Positions 16,429 through 26,015 are shown, counted from the stretch's first letter. The stretch: DNA of 64,000 nt from Bradyrhizobium sp. AUGA SZCCT0176 (GCF_018130145.1 NZ_JAFCMB010000002.1:310001-374000); one strand, 5' to 3'. Notes: generated by a model not told the origin, from the letters alone. Program-made: numbers and translations.

Positions 16429-17718
16429 CTATCGCGCATTGGCCGGGGCATGCGCCGGCCACAAATCGGCGCGCCAGTGCAGCATGATCGCCAGCATCAA
16501 GGCGAGACCGACCGCTGCGTACAGCGTTCCCGTCGCGGCGAAGCCGATCTCGTCGATCAGGCTGCCGGCGGCCAGAAGGCCGAACGGCAGGCCATAGATC
16601 ACCATCATGCGCACGCCCATCACCCGGCCGCGGAAATTCTCGGCTGCTGTGCGCATCAGGATGACGGCGATCGAGATCATCGCGAGGCTCTGCGAAAAAC
16701 CGGCGATGACAAGGCAGACGATCGCGGTCGGCACCGTCTGCATCTGCACGAACAGCAGCAGCGTCGCGTACCACAGCACGGTCGAGGCAATCATGAGCCG
16801 CGCCACCCTTATACCGTGGATCAGGCTCAGCACGATCGAGCCGGCCAGCGAGCCGATGGCGAAACTTGCCGAGAGATAGCCGAGCCCGGTCTGGTTGGTG
16901 CCGTAGATCGTCTTGGCGACGTAGGGCAGCAATCCGTTGGTCAGCGGATAAGCCGTGAGGTTGGCAAGGAACGCGACCCAGAGCGCAGCGCGCATGCGCG
17001 GTGTGGTCCAGCAATAGGCCACGCCCTCCATCAGGTCGCGCAATGGCGAGGGCCGCAGCGCCTCGCCTTCGGTGTCGCCGGTCGGATGCGGCTTGGCCGA
17101 TACCACCACGCACAGCGTCAGCACGGTCGCGATGAGATAGAGGCAGACGATCGCCACATAGGCTGGCCCCATCCCGAGCGCAGCGAACAATCCGGCGCCG
17201 CTCAGCGCGCCGGCGATGCGCGCGGTATCCATCGTGGTTCGGGAGATGCTGATCGCGCCGATCAATTGATCGCGCGGCATGATGGTCGCAACCAGCGCGC
17301 CACGCACGCCGAGGTCCGACGGACGGACCACCCCCATCAGCGCCGCGACGATAAAAACAAAGAGTGGACTGAGATGGCCTGTCAGCGCCAGCGTCATCAG
17401 CACGGTCGCCAGCACCGCGTAGCTCGCGCGCATCATCGCCAGGAGATCGCGGTGACCGATGCGGTCGCCGACGACGCCGAACATCGGCGCAACCAATGTG
17501 CCGATATAACCAAGGGAGGCGAACACGGTGAGCAGCAGCACCGACCCGGTCTCGACCAGCACGTACCAGCCGAGGATGATCATCTCCATCTCGAACGCCC
17601 ACGAGGTGAGCAGATCGGCGGGCCACTGGAAACGATAATTCCGGATCCGGAATGGAGCGAGCGCGGAAGGCCGCGCGAAATCGCTCAAGACTCGCTGTCG
17701 CGGTTCATCGCGTTCCAC
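16429..17718 (-). CDS. Major facilitator superfamily transporter (MFS_3/enterobactin-exporter type)
   Basis: This is a polytopic membrane protein of about 429 residues with 10-12 hydrophobic segments. Its first half contains the loop 2/3 motif VVGDRIGHRDLL, and the later segment FVAFLANLTAYPL-like and ENFRGRVMGVRMM (the second copy of the motif) fits the MFS_3 family. The start is uncertain: GTG at 17718 (VERDEPRQRV) gives a normal short N-terminus, while TTG at 17778 would add 20 polar residues directly after a stop codon. It stands alone between the Bug gene (convergent) and the cyclase operon. Efflux or export of a small molecule is likely; the substrate is unknown. Confidence 0.88.
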   Translation of the reverse strand: MERDEPRQRVLSDFARPSALAPFRIRNYRFQWPADLLTSWAFEMEMIILGWYVLVETGSVLLLTVFASLGYIGTLVAPMFGVVGDRIGHRDLLAMMRASYAVLATVLMTLALTGHLSPLFVFIVAALMGVVRPSDLGVRGALVATIMPRDQLIGAISISRTTMDTARIAGALSGAGLFAALGMGPAYVAIVCLYLIATVLTLCVVVSAKPHPTGDTEGEALRPSPLRDLMEGVAYCWTTPRMRAALWVAFLANLTAYPLTNGLLPYVAKTIYGTNQTGLGYLSASFAIGSLAGSIVLSLIHGIRVARLMIASTVLWYATLLLFVQMQTVPTAIVCLVIAGFSQSLAMISIAVILMRTAAENFRGRVMGVRMMVIYGLPFGLLAAGSLIDEIGFAATGTLYAAVGLALMLAIMLHWRADLWPAHAPANAR

Positions 17719-17800
17719 CCTGCCCTGTTTCTTGTTCTTGCCTGTGCTTGGATAGCGTGCAGGGATCGCTTGTGTCAATTATGATAGCCCCAGCGCATGG

Positions 17801-19870
17801 CTACCCTGCTCTTGCCGACAGTCGCCGGTGATAGCCGGCAATGCCGTCCCACGGATACTTCGCAAGGAAAGCCCCGAGCAGCTCTTCCGCCGTAACCAGC
17901 GGGCCGTTGCGAAGCGCAACGTAGACCATCTCCCATTCCAGGCAGAATTCCGCATCCGCGCTCGGCACGTCCGCCCGCTCCGATCTCAGTTCGTAGATTT
18001 CGAATGCCTCCGCGAATCCCTTCGGGTTGATACGGTCAACGCTGCGGAAATGAAACCGGCCGTCGACACGCTGCTTAATAGCCGAGCTTACCAGTATCGA
18101 TGTCCCGTAATTCTTGTTCAACCCTTCGAGGCGCGCGGCGAGATTCACCGTTGCCCCCAGAACGGTGTAGTTCATCCGGTCCAACGATCCGATATTTCCG
18201 ACCACGGCATCGCCGACATGCAGGCCGAAGCGCGTGTTGTAGAGCGGCCATCCTTCGCGCTGGAACGCGGCATTGAGCTCACCGTTGGCCTCGATACAGG
18301 CGAGCACCGCCACGCAGGCATTGGCAACATGATCATCATCCTCGATCGGCGCGTTCCATATCCCCATCACGGCATCGCCGATGAATTTGTCGACCGTGCC
18401 CTCGTTCGCCATGATCGCCTCGGACATGGCCCCGAAGTAGCGCGAGGTGTACTGCATCACCTGAGTGGGGTCCCTGTTTTCGGTCAGCCCGGTGAAGTTG
18501 ACGACGTCGGTGAACAGGACCGTTACCTCCCGACGCGCGCCGCCCAGCGTCATCGCGTCGCCGGTTTCCACGAGTTGCTGCACCAGGCGCTTAGGGACGA
18601 AGTTCGAGAAGGTCTGCACCAGCGTGCGCATGGTGGAGACCGACCGGCCGAGATCGTCGATCTCGCGGATCGTGGAATGCAGGGATGACCCGACCGCCGG
18701 CTGGAACCGCTGGATTCGGTCGGTCTCGTCCGCCAGCGCCCGCAGCGATTTGGACAGAATCGAACCGATAACGAAGACAATCGGCACCATGGCTGCGACG
18801 AATCCAAGCGTGGCGACAAACAGCCGTCGGCGCTCGGAGAGGATACTGGCGAAGAACTCATCGACCGGCGCCACCACCGCGACGCGGAGGTTGGCCGGAC
18901 CCGAACGGGGGATGGTCTGGAATGCGGCGGCATACAGCCGGCCCGCCGGGTCGTTAAAGAACTGTTCGGAAATCCCGTTCGCGCGCCAGGCACGGATCGC
19001 CTTGAGAACACCCGCCATATCGGTCTCACGCAGGCTCGGAACAGTACCCGACACCTCTCTTCCCAGCATTTCCGACATCCGGGGATGGGCCAGAATGCGA
19101 TCGTCATCGTCAAACAGGAAGGCGACGCCGGAGTCCGTCAGCTTCTCCCTTTTCAACACCTCCTGCGTCGCATCCATCAGCAGGTCGCCCGCGATCACGC
19201 CGCCCCTGCCCGCTTTCAGCGCGGACTGCACGGTATAGCCCTGCTTTCCGGTCGCGAAGAAAATGTACGGTCCGGTCAGCCAGCTGCCATCGCGGCGCTC
19301 AGCATCTTTGTACCAAGGGCGCTGGCGCGGATCGTAATCGAGCGGCCCCGGCAACTCCCTGATTATCTCGAGCGTCTCTGACAGAAACAGCCTTCTTGAC
19401 TTGACGCGAGCAGGATCGGACCGCGAGATCACGACCAGCCGGAACGCGGCCTGTTCGGGTGCCTCCAGCCGCGCGCGCGAGTCCCGACCGGTACCGCCGA
19501 TATCGTCCATCTCGATGAACGAGCCATCGTCGTAACCGACATACAGGCTGAAGAGCTGTGTGTTGTTCCTCACCATGGCCGCGAGCAGAGCATACAGGCG
19601 CGGATTATCCTCGATTTCCGCGGACTGGATCGGCGGCAGCGCGTTGAGAATTTCGAGATTGTCCCTCACCAGTTTCAGTTGCGAGCCGATCCGGTCCGCC
19701 GACGATTCGGCCACCTTGCCGATGAACTGGCTGGCGGCCGCATTAGTGACCGCGGTGATCCGCTCAAAGCTGAGATAGACCAGCGCCAGACCGATGACGA
19801 GAACGATCGCGACGAACAGCGTGATGACGGAGGTCTTGAACCCGAGCCGTAGGCTTCTGTTGTTCGTCAT
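17801..19870 (-). CDS. Membrane class III adenylate cyclase with extracytoplasmic Cache sensor
   Basis: This 689-residue protein has the order TM1 (residues about 12-35), a large periplasmic double-Cache-type domain (about 40-320; RQRPWYKDAERRDGSWLTGPY is typical), TM2, a HAMP-like linker, and a C-terminal class III cyclase domain (about 445-600). Catalytic residues are visible: metal Asp in VLFTDVVNFT and FIGDAVM, adenine-binding Lys in VDKFIGD, transition-state Asn and Arg in VNLAAR. A Thr sits at the substrate-specifying position (YTVLGATVN), as in class IIIb enzymes. ATG 19870 is used; a GTG at 19888 is possible. It is the last gene of the DUF1254/sulfatase operon, 23 bases after the fusion-protein gene. 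It would make cAMP in response to a periplasmic ligand. Confidence 0.92.
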   Translation of the reverse strand: MTNNRSLRLGFKTSVITLFVAIVLVIGLALVYLSFERITAVTNAAASQFIGKVAESSADRIGSQLKLVRDNLEILNALPPIQSAEIEDNPRLYALLAAMVRNNTQLFSLYVGYDDGSFIEMDDIGGTGRDSRARLEAPEQAAFRLVVISRSDPARVKSRRLFLSETLEIIRELPGPLDYDPRQRPWYKDAERRDGSWLTGPYIFFATGKQGYTVQSALKAGRGGVIAGDLLMDATQEVLKREKLTDSGVAFLFDDDDRILAHPRMSEMLGREVSGTVPSLRETDMAGVLKAIRAWRANGISEQFFNDPAGRLYAAAFQTIPRSGPANLRVAVVAPVDEFFASILSERRRLFVATLGFVAAMVPIVFVIGSILSKSLRALADETDRIQRFQPAVGSSLHSTIREIDDLGRSVSTMRTLVQTFSNFVPKRLVQQLVETGDAMTLGGARREVTVLFTDVVNFTGLTENRDPTQVMQYTSRYFGAMSEAIMANEGTVDKFIGDAVMGIWNAPIEDDDHVANACVAVLACIEANGELNAAFQREGWPLYNTRFGLHVGDAVVGNIGSLDRMNYTVLGATVNLAARLEGLNKNYGTSILVSSAIKQRVDGRFHFRSVDRINPKGFAEAFEIYELRSERADVPSADAEFCLEWEMVYVALRNGPLVTAEELLGAFLAKYPWDGIAGYHRRLSARAG

Positions 19871-19893
19871 CGAAGCACCATCAATCACTCCAC

Positions 19894-20835
19894 TCAGAAC
19901 GGATTGACGTAATTCGTGATCGCAATCTGGCGCAGCAGCACCTTGCGGATGACGTGCGCCAGCTTGACGTGCTCGGTGAAGATGGCGGCATCGCCGGCGC
20001 TGCCGGCGGGCAAACTCCGGACCAGATGCGCGTCGTCGAGCCGGATACGAACAACAAACGGCACGGAGGCAATATTCTTGGGCGTCACGGCCAGTCCCGA
20101 GGTCTGCACCTGACCGGTCGCGACCGCCTGAAGGACGCTCTCGACCTTGCCGCTGTAGATCTGCCCCGGCTTGAACTTGAACGTCGCCTCGACGGCTTGG
20201 CCTGGTTCAATGTAGCGGGCATCGATCTGCGCGATTTCGACACCAACGATACTGTCGGACGTATCGATGAAGGCCATCACCGGGGCCAGCGGCAGGTTGG
20301 CGACGCGGGCGCCCTTGCGCAGCGCGACGTTGGTGACGTAGCCATCGCCGGGCGCGCGCACAACCGTCTTGTCCAGATTCCATTTCGCGCCTTCGAGTTG
20401 CGCCTTGAGCTGGTCGACTTCGGACTGGCGTTGCTCGACGTCGAAACCGCGGCCGGAATCACGCTCGAACAATTGCGTCATCTGGGCGAGACGCGTCGCC
20501 GACAGCTTCAGCTGCGCTTCGATTGCTTTGACCTGCGCCTCGAAAGGTACGGGATCGATGCGGAACAACACATCGCCCGCCCTCAGCGGCTTGTTCGCCT
20601 CGACGGGAACGTCGATCACTTCGCCGGCCACGCTTGGCACAACCGCGACCGAATTGCGCACCACCAGCACGGGTCCCTGCGGTGCGCCCCACCCCATCGG
20701 AATGAACAGACCGAGATTGAGCAGCAGCAGGACGATGAACGGCGACACCTTCCAGAACAGATTGAAGCTGATGACGCCAAATCTCACCAGCGCAAACAGC
20801 AGGACGAGGTAGACGCAGAGCATCGCCACGATCAT
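19894..20835 (-). CDS. HlyD/EmrA-family membrane fusion protein (YiaV-like)
   Basis: This is a 313-residue periplasmic adaptor. It has an N-terminal double membrane segment (residues 1-45), the biotinyl-lipoyl-like half-motifs PVEANKPLRAGDVLFRIDP and VRAPGDGYVTNVALRKGA, a short coiled coil between them (AIEAQLKLSATRLAQMTQL), and a beta-barrel domain (AVEATFKFKPGQIYSGKVE). Its start overlaps the stop of the DUF3302 gene by 4 bases, the same arrangement as E. coli yiaW-yiaV. No ABC or MFS pump and no outer membrane channel lies in the operon, so its partner is unknown. It precedes the adenylate cyclase gene. Confidence 0.88.
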   Translation of the reverse strand: MIVAMLCVYLVLLFALVRFGVISFNLFWKVSPFIVLLLLNLGLFIPMGWGAPQGPVLVVRNSVAVVPSVAGEVIDVPVEANKPLRAGDVLFRIDPVPFEAQVKAIEAQLKLSATRLAQMTQLFERDSGRGFDVEQRQSEVDQLKAQLEGAKWNLDKTVVRAPGDGYVTNVALRKGARVANLPLAPVMAFIDTSDSIVGVEIAQIDARYIEPGQAVEATFKFKPGQIYSGKVESVLQAVATGQVQTSGLAVTPKNIASVPFVVRIRLDDAHLVRSLPAGSAGDAAIFTEHVKLAHVIRKVLLRQIAITNYVNPF

Positions 20836-21077
20836 GGCGCACGCTCCTGCGAATGCCGCGCCGGTACGTCAACGTAAGCCCAGATCAGCGCCAGCGGCCA
20901 CACTGCAAAGCCGCAGATCAGCGTCACCCAACCTGCCACCGTCACCGCCTCGGCCCAGGGATGCCCGCGGCTCTTGGCGATATGCCCGGGCAGCCAGCCG
21001 GCGATGCAGAACACGCCGACCACACAGGCGGCGAGGATGATCAGGACAATCCAGGCGAAGATATCGAGGCCGCTCAT
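20832..21077 (-). CDS. DUF3302 inner-membrane protein (YiaW-like)
   Basis: This is an 81-residue protein with two membrane segments (IFAWIVLIILAACVVGVFCIAGW and the Trp-rich VAGWVTLICGFAVWPLALIWAY, quoted only by position about 5-27 and 46-68). The central loop LPGHIAKSRGHPWAEAV is the conserved DUF3302 signature. It is translationally coupled (ATGA overlap) to the membrane fusion protein gene, as YiaW is with YiaV. Molecular function is unknown; a structural partner of the fusion protein is inferred. Confidence 0.85.
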   Translation of the reverse strand: MSGLDIFAWIVLIILAACVVGVFCIAGWLPGHIAKSRGHPWAEAVTVAGWVTLICGFAVWPLALIWAYVDVPARHSQERAP

Positions 21078-21086
21078 GATGCCTCG

Positions 21087-22607
21087 CTAACTGACGCGCT
21101 GCACCGGCGGCGGCGTCCAGGAGACATCCAGAACGGGCGCTTTCGGCCAGTACGCGCGCACGTAGAGTGAGAAATCGCCCTTCGGAGCCGGCAGCCAGTT
21201 GGCGCGCTGCGTGGGATCGGCCGGCGCATCGGCCTGCACGTAGATGGTGAGCGAACCGTCTGCGGCAGGTTTGAGATCCTTGTTCTTGGTTCCGACCGAG
21301 AAGCGGTTGATCGGGTTTGCGACAAAGAAATGGTGCTGGTTGTAGATCGAGAGCGACCAGAAGCCATTCACGGGAGGCGTGCCGTCCTTCGCGAACGTCA
21401 CGGCGTAGCGGTTGGAATTGTTAAGCCGCGCCCCCGAGGCGTCGAGGTCCTGATAGAAATATTTGGTTTCGTTTGGCGAATTCACCAGGATGTTCGATTT
21501 GGCCACCGCCGTCCGGGTGAAATAGTCCGTCCCAAACGCCGACTCGTTGGAGATGGTGCTCCAGTTATGCGGCAATTGCTGACCGTAGTTGCGGAACTGG
21601 AACAACGGATTCACCAGCTTCTCTTCCGCATCCTTGGCGGCCTCGATCATCGCCTGCTTTATTTTTGGATTATCCTTGGCGGCAGCCAGTACCGCGAGCA
21701 GCTGTGCATAGCGCGCTTCCTCGCCCGGCAGCGGCGGCGCATCGGCGATTACGATCGGAAGCTCATCGAAAAACTTCTCAGGGAGCACCCATCGCGTTTC
21801 CTCTTCGCCGGGAGACGCGCCGGCTACCTTGGGCAGCTTGCTCCACTCCGTGCTCTTCATCCGCCCGTCATAGTCAGCGAGCGGATACATAGCGATACCG
21901 GTCAGCACGCCCTGAATCGTACGCTTGTCTTGCGGCGTGTCGTCCTGAAAAACGCGCGGCGCAACAAGGCCGGTATTGCTCGACGCCCGGAATACGCGGG
22001 TGATTCCCTTTGGTACCTCACCGCTCCAGTTGGGTCCGACAAGGAGGTAAAAGCCGGGCACGGTGCCGTACATCTTGCCGAGCTGAACGAAGCTGTCAGT
22101 GCGCAGATCGACAATCTGATACACCCAAAAGCGATCGCCGAAATCCGGCACCTGGACCACCACCGGAGAAACATCCAGTGCGATCATGCCGAGGCCGTAG
22201 ACGACGTCCTGGTTCGGGCACGCGACATTGCGCTCTTCCGGATCGACATAGTCCGTCAGCATCGTGAGGCGGTTGAGCGGCGCCTCGAGCAACGGGCCGA
22301 CATACCTCTGTTCCGTCATCTTCGAGAACGCAAGCCGGCGGTTATAGATATTGACCAGCGGCCAGGCCCAGAAGAAGGCGTCGCGCGCGACGTGGGCGGC
22401 ATAGGCCTCGGTGATCTTCACACGCGCATCCGGACCGGATGGCAGCGCGCGAGCCCAGCCAGGCGATGGCGGCAGCGGCTGCGGATTGAGCGACGAGGAC
22501 TCAGCGTTGGCGCCGGACGAAGTACTCCCCGCCAGTACTGACGCGATTGCGAGCGTCGTCCCGGTGAGCAGGATATTTCTGCGATCGGGATTTGCGTTGG
22601 TGATCAT
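21087..22607 (-). CDS. DUF1254/DUF1214 domain exported protein
   Basis: This is a 506-residue protein with a twin-arginine-like leader (PDRRNILLTGTT, then a small-residue hydrophobic core, Ala-rich end near residue 36). A DUF1254 domain (about 65-200; WAWPLVNIYNRR, CPNQDVVYGLGMIAL) and a C-terminal DUF1214 domain (about 385-490; WSLSIYNQHHFFVANP, GSLTIYVQADAP) follow. The biochemical role of this domain pair is not established. It is the second of two such genes in tandem and lies between the first copy and the DUF3302-fusion-protein pair. The two paralogues differ in leader type (Tat-like here, Sec-like in the other). Confidence 0.88.
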   Translation of the reverse strand: MITNANPDRRNILLTGTTLAIASVLAGSTSSGANAESSSLNPQPLPPSPGWARALPSGPDARVKITEAYAAHVARDAFFWAWPLVNIYNRRLAFSKMTEQRYVGPLLEAPLNRLTMLTDYVDPEERNVACPNQDVVYGLGMIALDVSPVVVQVPDFGDRFWVYQIVDLRTDSFVQLGKMYGTVPGFYLLVGPNWSGEVPKGITRVFRASSNTGLVAPRVFQDDTPQDKRTIQGVLTGIAMYPLADYDGRMKSTEWSKLPKVAGASPGEEETRWVLPEKFFDELPIVIADAPPLPGEEARYAQLLAVLAAAKDNPKIKQAMIEAAKDAEEKLVNPLFQFRNYGQQLPHNWSTISNESAFGTDYFTRTAVAKSNILVNSPNETKYFYQDLDASGARLNNSNRYAVTFAKDGTPPVNGFWSLSIYNQHHFFVANPINRFSVGTKNKDLKPAADGSLTIYVQADAPADPTQRANWLPAPKGDFSLYVRAYWPKAPVLDVSWTPPPVQRVS

Positions 22608-22686
22608 TGTTTCAATTCCCGTAAGCGTTGTCCTTGTGACGCAGCCTTCAGCTCACCGAATGCAGATGCTGCAATAGCTTATGCCC

Positions 22687-24108
22687 TCATTTGCTGCCCC
22701 CTATCGTCGATGCAGTGATCGCTTCCACGTCCGGTAGCTTCCACACCTTGTCGAAGAACTCCTTCTTCGGACCGTAGAGGCGGAACATCAGCTCGAACTT
22801 GCGGGCGGGATCGGTCGGTATCCAGTTCGTCTCCTGTCCGGCGGGTGCCTTGGCGCCAAGGAAGATGTCGACGGAGCCGTCGGAATTCTTCTTTATGTCG
22901 GTCGCGTTCGACGCGCGGCTGGCGCGGTCGACGTTCTTGATCAGCGCATGCGTATCCCGGTCATAGGCGGTCAACGACCAATATTGCTCGATCGGCACAC
23001 CCGCGGGAACACGGAGACGATACGTCTTTGAGCCGTCGTAATCGGCGCCGTCCTTGTCCTTGATGTTGATGAGGTAGAACTGGCCGGCACCCAGCCGCTT
23101 GATGCCGATATAGGCATAGTGATAGGTGATCCCGCGCCAATCCACGGGATAGTCGTTCGCTCCCTCAAACTCCTCGCTTGCTCCCTTGAGCAATTCAGGA
23201 TGCGTGGGAAACGTCCAATGCGTGCCTTCGAAGAACTGAGGCGGGGCGGCGTCGTATTTGGCGGCCATCCACGCATGGGCGTCGGCGATACCCGCCTTCA
23301 TGGCCTGCTTCGTCTTTGCGTCCGGAGCAAACGGCTTGCCCTTCTCGATGCCGATCGTACGCAATTGGTCGATCATCGCGCGGTCACGACCCAGCCATGG
23401 CTCGCCCTGCACCATGCGGTCGAGGTTTACGAAAAAGCTCTCGTCGTAGCGAATGGTTGTGTCGAACAGGACGTCTTTGACGTCGGTAAAGACGGTCGGT
23501 GGCGCGTTGGATGCCTGCGACAGCGGATAGACCTTGAGCCGCTTGGCATAGGCCACGGAGTTCGCGACGTCCGTCTCGCTGTGGCTCTTCAGGTTGGAGC
23601 GGATCAGGGCGTAACTGCCCCAGGTATTCGGCTGCAGCGCTTCATAGCCCGCCGGCACCTGCCCCTTGTAACCGGGCGGCAGCATCAGCAGTTTGACCCC
23701 AGCACCCTTGTCCACGCCAAGCAGGCCACCATCCTCCAGCGGCATCTGCCAGACATTGACAATGTTGGCGTTGAGCGATCCGGTCGCGTCCGCAGGCGGG
23801 ATCTCGATCACGATCGGCCCGACATCTTTGGTGTTGAGGAACGTCATGAAATAGAGCGTGTCGGGATTGGGCGTCAGCGTCTGGTTCTTCCAGTCGAGCG
23901 GCTTGCCCCAATAGATCACCTGGTTCACCTTGCCCGGAGTCTTGGTCAGCATCTCCTGCAGCATCAGGTCGTAATTGACGACGGGCATGCCCCAGATCGC
24001 CGCTTCGACGGCGCGGCTGCGGAGCAACCGTTCCTGCGGTGTCGATTGCGCGACCGCATTTCCCGCAAGGCAGAAAAGCGCAAGTGCGACAAACAGTTTC
24101 TTGCTCAT
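22687..24108 (-). CDS. DUF1254/DUF1214 domain exported protein (paralogue)
   Basis: This is a 473-residue protein with a short Sec signal peptide (MSKKLFVALALFCLAGNAVA, cleavage before QST). It has DUF1254 (about 35-170; AAIWGMPVVNYDLML, TPNPDTLYFMTFL) and DUF1214 (about 355-460; EQYWSLTAYDRDTHALI, GSVDIFLGAKAP). The ATG at 24108 is fixed by a strong AGGAGA site. The gene is 11 bases after the 169-residue membrane protein gene and 79 bases before the second DUF1254 gene. It is periplasmic by prediction, function unknown. The pair of unlike copies in one operon suggests a heteromeric or sequential role. Confidence 0.9.
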   Translation of the reverse strand: MSKKLFVALALFCLAGNAVAQSTPQERLLRSRAVEAAIWGMPVVNYDLMLQEMLTKTPGKVNQVIYWGKPLDWKNQTLTPNPDTLYFMTFLNTKDVGPIVIEIPPADATGSLNANIVNVWQMPLEDGGLLGVDKGAGVKLLMLPPGYKGQVPAGYEALQPNTWGSYALIRSNLKSHSETDVANSVAYAKRLKVYPLSQASNAPPTVFTDVKDVLFDTTIRYDESFFVNLDRMVQGEPWLGRDRAMIDQLRTIGIEKGKPFAPDAKTKQAMKAGIADAHAWMAAKYDAAPPQFFEGTHWTFPTHPELLKGASEEFEGANDYPVDWRGITYHYAYIGIKRLGAGQFYLINIKDKDGADYDGSKTYRLRVPAGVPIEQYWSLTAYDRDTHALIKNVDRASRASNATDIKKNSDGSVDIFLGAKAPAGQETNWIPTDPARKFELMFRLYGPKKEFFDKVWKLPDVEAITASTIGGSK

Positions 24109-24119
24109 CGTTGTTCTCC

Positions 24120-24629
24120 TCAAGCTCTGGTTGCTGTTTGTGTCGCAAGCGAAAGTGCCTGACGAACGTCTCCGAACGCGATCATGAGGCCTGCAAAATA
24201 GATCGCGATGAAAAGCGCCTGACCGAGCAGCCACGCATTCTTTCCGGTTGCTATTGGCGAGTAGTAGTAGCTCGGCCATATCGCATCGAAGACGAAGTAA
24301 CCGGGATAACCGACGGCGAAGACACCCAACAGCCCGACGATGCAAAGCCACAGCGCCGCCGAGCCTTCGGCCGCTGGGCGTATTGGCGATACTCGTGCGG
24401 CCAGCATCAGCGTGAGACCAATTGCCACCATGCCGAGCCCGCCAGCTTGCACGGCCGCGACCGACAGCGTCCACGGGCAGGCCCACCACAGCGTGATATT
24501 CTGCATGAACAGCGCACCGTTCGGCCAGCGAGAGCCCGCGCAGTAGTGCGCGATGATCCCGAAGGTAAGGAACACACCGAAGATGAAGAGGCCGAGTCCC
24601 CATCTTGCGAATCGTGCACCGATAATCAA
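24120..24629 (-). CDS. Small integral membrane protein, family not recognised
   Basis: This 169-residue protein has four clear hydrophobic segments (about 9-27, 55-78, 90-112, 133-153). The loop after the first segment holds His, Cys and several Trp residues (AHYCAGSRWPNGALF, TLWWACPW). No in-frame ATG is near the start. TTG at 24629 follows AAGGGTGG and gives a natural membrane protein N-terminus (MIIGARFARWG). It lies between the HAD gene and the first DUF1254 gene with 10-11 base gaps, so it belongs to the operon. Its function is unknown. Confidence 0.75.
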   Translation of the reverse strand: MIIGARFARWGLGLFIFGVFLTFGIIAHYCAGSRWPNGALFMQNITLWWACPWTLSVAAVQAGGLGMVAIGLTLMLAARVSPIRPAAEGSAALWLCIVGLLGVFAVGYPGYFVFDAIWPSYYYSPIATGKNAWLLGQALFIAIYFAGLMIAFGDVRQALSLATQTATRA

Positions 24630-24639
24630 TGCGCCACCC

Positions 24640-25636
24640 TTACGGTTCGAACGCGAAGACCTTCTTCCAGTCCTGCTTCATGTCGACGACGGTCCAGCCC
24701 TTTGCCTTCGCTTCGTCCAACGCCTTATCGAGCTTGCCGATCTTCGATTGACGGTCGTAGGCGTATTCGCGCGCCGCATCGGTGTGGTGCACGATGCCGG
24801 CGAAGCGCGCGCCCTCGCCTGCGGCGGTCCATTGCAGCATCTGCAGATCGCCGTCGGAATTTCCGAATGCGAAGATCGGCCGCCGCCCGATGAAGCGGTT
24901 GATGCCGACCGGCTTGCCCGGCCGTCATCGATGAATTCGATCTTGGGAGTTTCATAAGTTCCGGCCTGCCGTTGGACCCCATCTGGAATTTCACCATTCC
25001 GGACGAACCGACCACCTGCTCAGGCGGAATGCCGTAGATCTTCTCCATCCACGGCCGCATGAACTCGACGCCGCCGCCGGACACGACAAAGGTCTTGAAA
25101 TCGTTGGCGCGCAGGTAGGCCGGCAGCTCCAACATCGGCTGATAGACGATCTGGGTGTAAGGACGGTTGAAGCGCGGGTGCCGCGCACTCGCGGTCCAGT
25201 CGAGCACCGCGTTGCTGAATTCATCTATGGTCATACCGGTGTGAGTTGCGGCCAAGATTTGCAGCTGCGCCTTCTCGCCGGAGGCGGCCAGCGCCTTCAC
25301 GTCCTTGTCCAGGATCGCCTTGAACGGCTGCGTCGTCTTCCATTCCGGGTGCTGCGGCGCCATCGCCTTGATGCGATCGAAGGCGAACACGAGCTGGAAA
25401 TAGGCCGGCTGTTCGCACCACAGCGTGCCGTCATTATCGAAGGTGGCGATGCGCTGCTGGATGGGAACGAAGTCAGCGCCACCCTGCGCAGTCACGCGCG
25501 TGACGAAATCGGTGATGGATTTCTTGATTGCGCCGTCGTTCCACGACGGCAATGGGTCCGGCGACGGCTGGGCTTCAACAGCGCCCATGGCTGATACGGC
25601 GAAGAGCAGCGCTAACAGGCAGCGTCGGTTCAACAT
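24640..25636 (-). pseudogene. HAD-superfamily phosphatase, periplasmic, interrupted by two frameshifts
   Basis: The N-terminal frame (25636 to about 24945) encodes a signal peptide (about residues 1-22) and a HAD motif I, IATFDNDGTLWCEQP (Asp67, Asp69). It continues through VVSGGGVEFMRPW to VKFQMGSNGRPELMKLP. The frame then shifts twice: about 24945-24947 and about 24919-24922. A short middle piece reads KIEFIDDG, and the last frame gives KPVGINRFIGRRPIFAFGNS and runs to the stop at 24640. Each break is explained by one missing C in a run (CCCC to CCC, and GGCCCGGG to GGCCGGG on the coding strand). Repaired, it would be a full-length protein of about 332 residues. Either a real pseudogene or two homopolymer errors in the assembly. 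Confidence 0.85.
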
Positions 25637-25646
25637 CGCTGATACC

Positions 25647-26015
25647 TCATGCCGGCCTCGGCGGCGGTTGATCGAATTCGCGCTGCCGCCGGTTCACTTC
25701 TTCCAGATCGCGATCAAGGAAGTAATTTAGGAAGGTGCGGATTAGTGCGATCGCAGCAATGCGCCCCACCGCTTCCCAGCTCGTCGTGATCGATGTCTCG
25801 ATGATGTCGGCGGCAAGCTGGAACGTAAGCCCGGCAACCAGCCATCGCGCATAGCGCAGCCAGATGTCCCGACGTTCGTGCCCGGACGGCGAACCCAGCA
25901 TCGCCCGCAGGCCGCCGAAGAATGCCTCGACCGTACCGACCACGATGATGACGAGCGCCAGCGCATCGATGAAGACGATGGCGTTCTCGGTGGCGAAGAC
26001 CAGCCATTGCTTCAC
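25647..26015 (-). CDS. DUF1622 family membrane protein
   Basis: This is a 122-residue protein with a first membrane helix (about 10-35; AIVFIDALALVIIVVGTVEAF). The polar loop HERRDIWLRYARWLVAGLTFQLAADIIE and the final TSWEAVGRIAAIALIRTFLNYFLDRDLEE are typical of DUF1622. The start is GTG (no ATG in position) behind GGGGTCGCCC. It lies 10 bases upstream of the HAD gene. The sulfatase gene ends 106 bases before it. No function is established for the family. Confidence 0.88.
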   Translation of the reverse strand: MKQWLVFATENAIVFIDALALVIIVVGTVEAFFGGLRAMLGSPSGHERRDIWLRYARWLVAGLTFQLAADIIETSITTSWEAVGRIAAIALIRTFLNYFLDRDLEEVNRRQREFDQPPPRPA

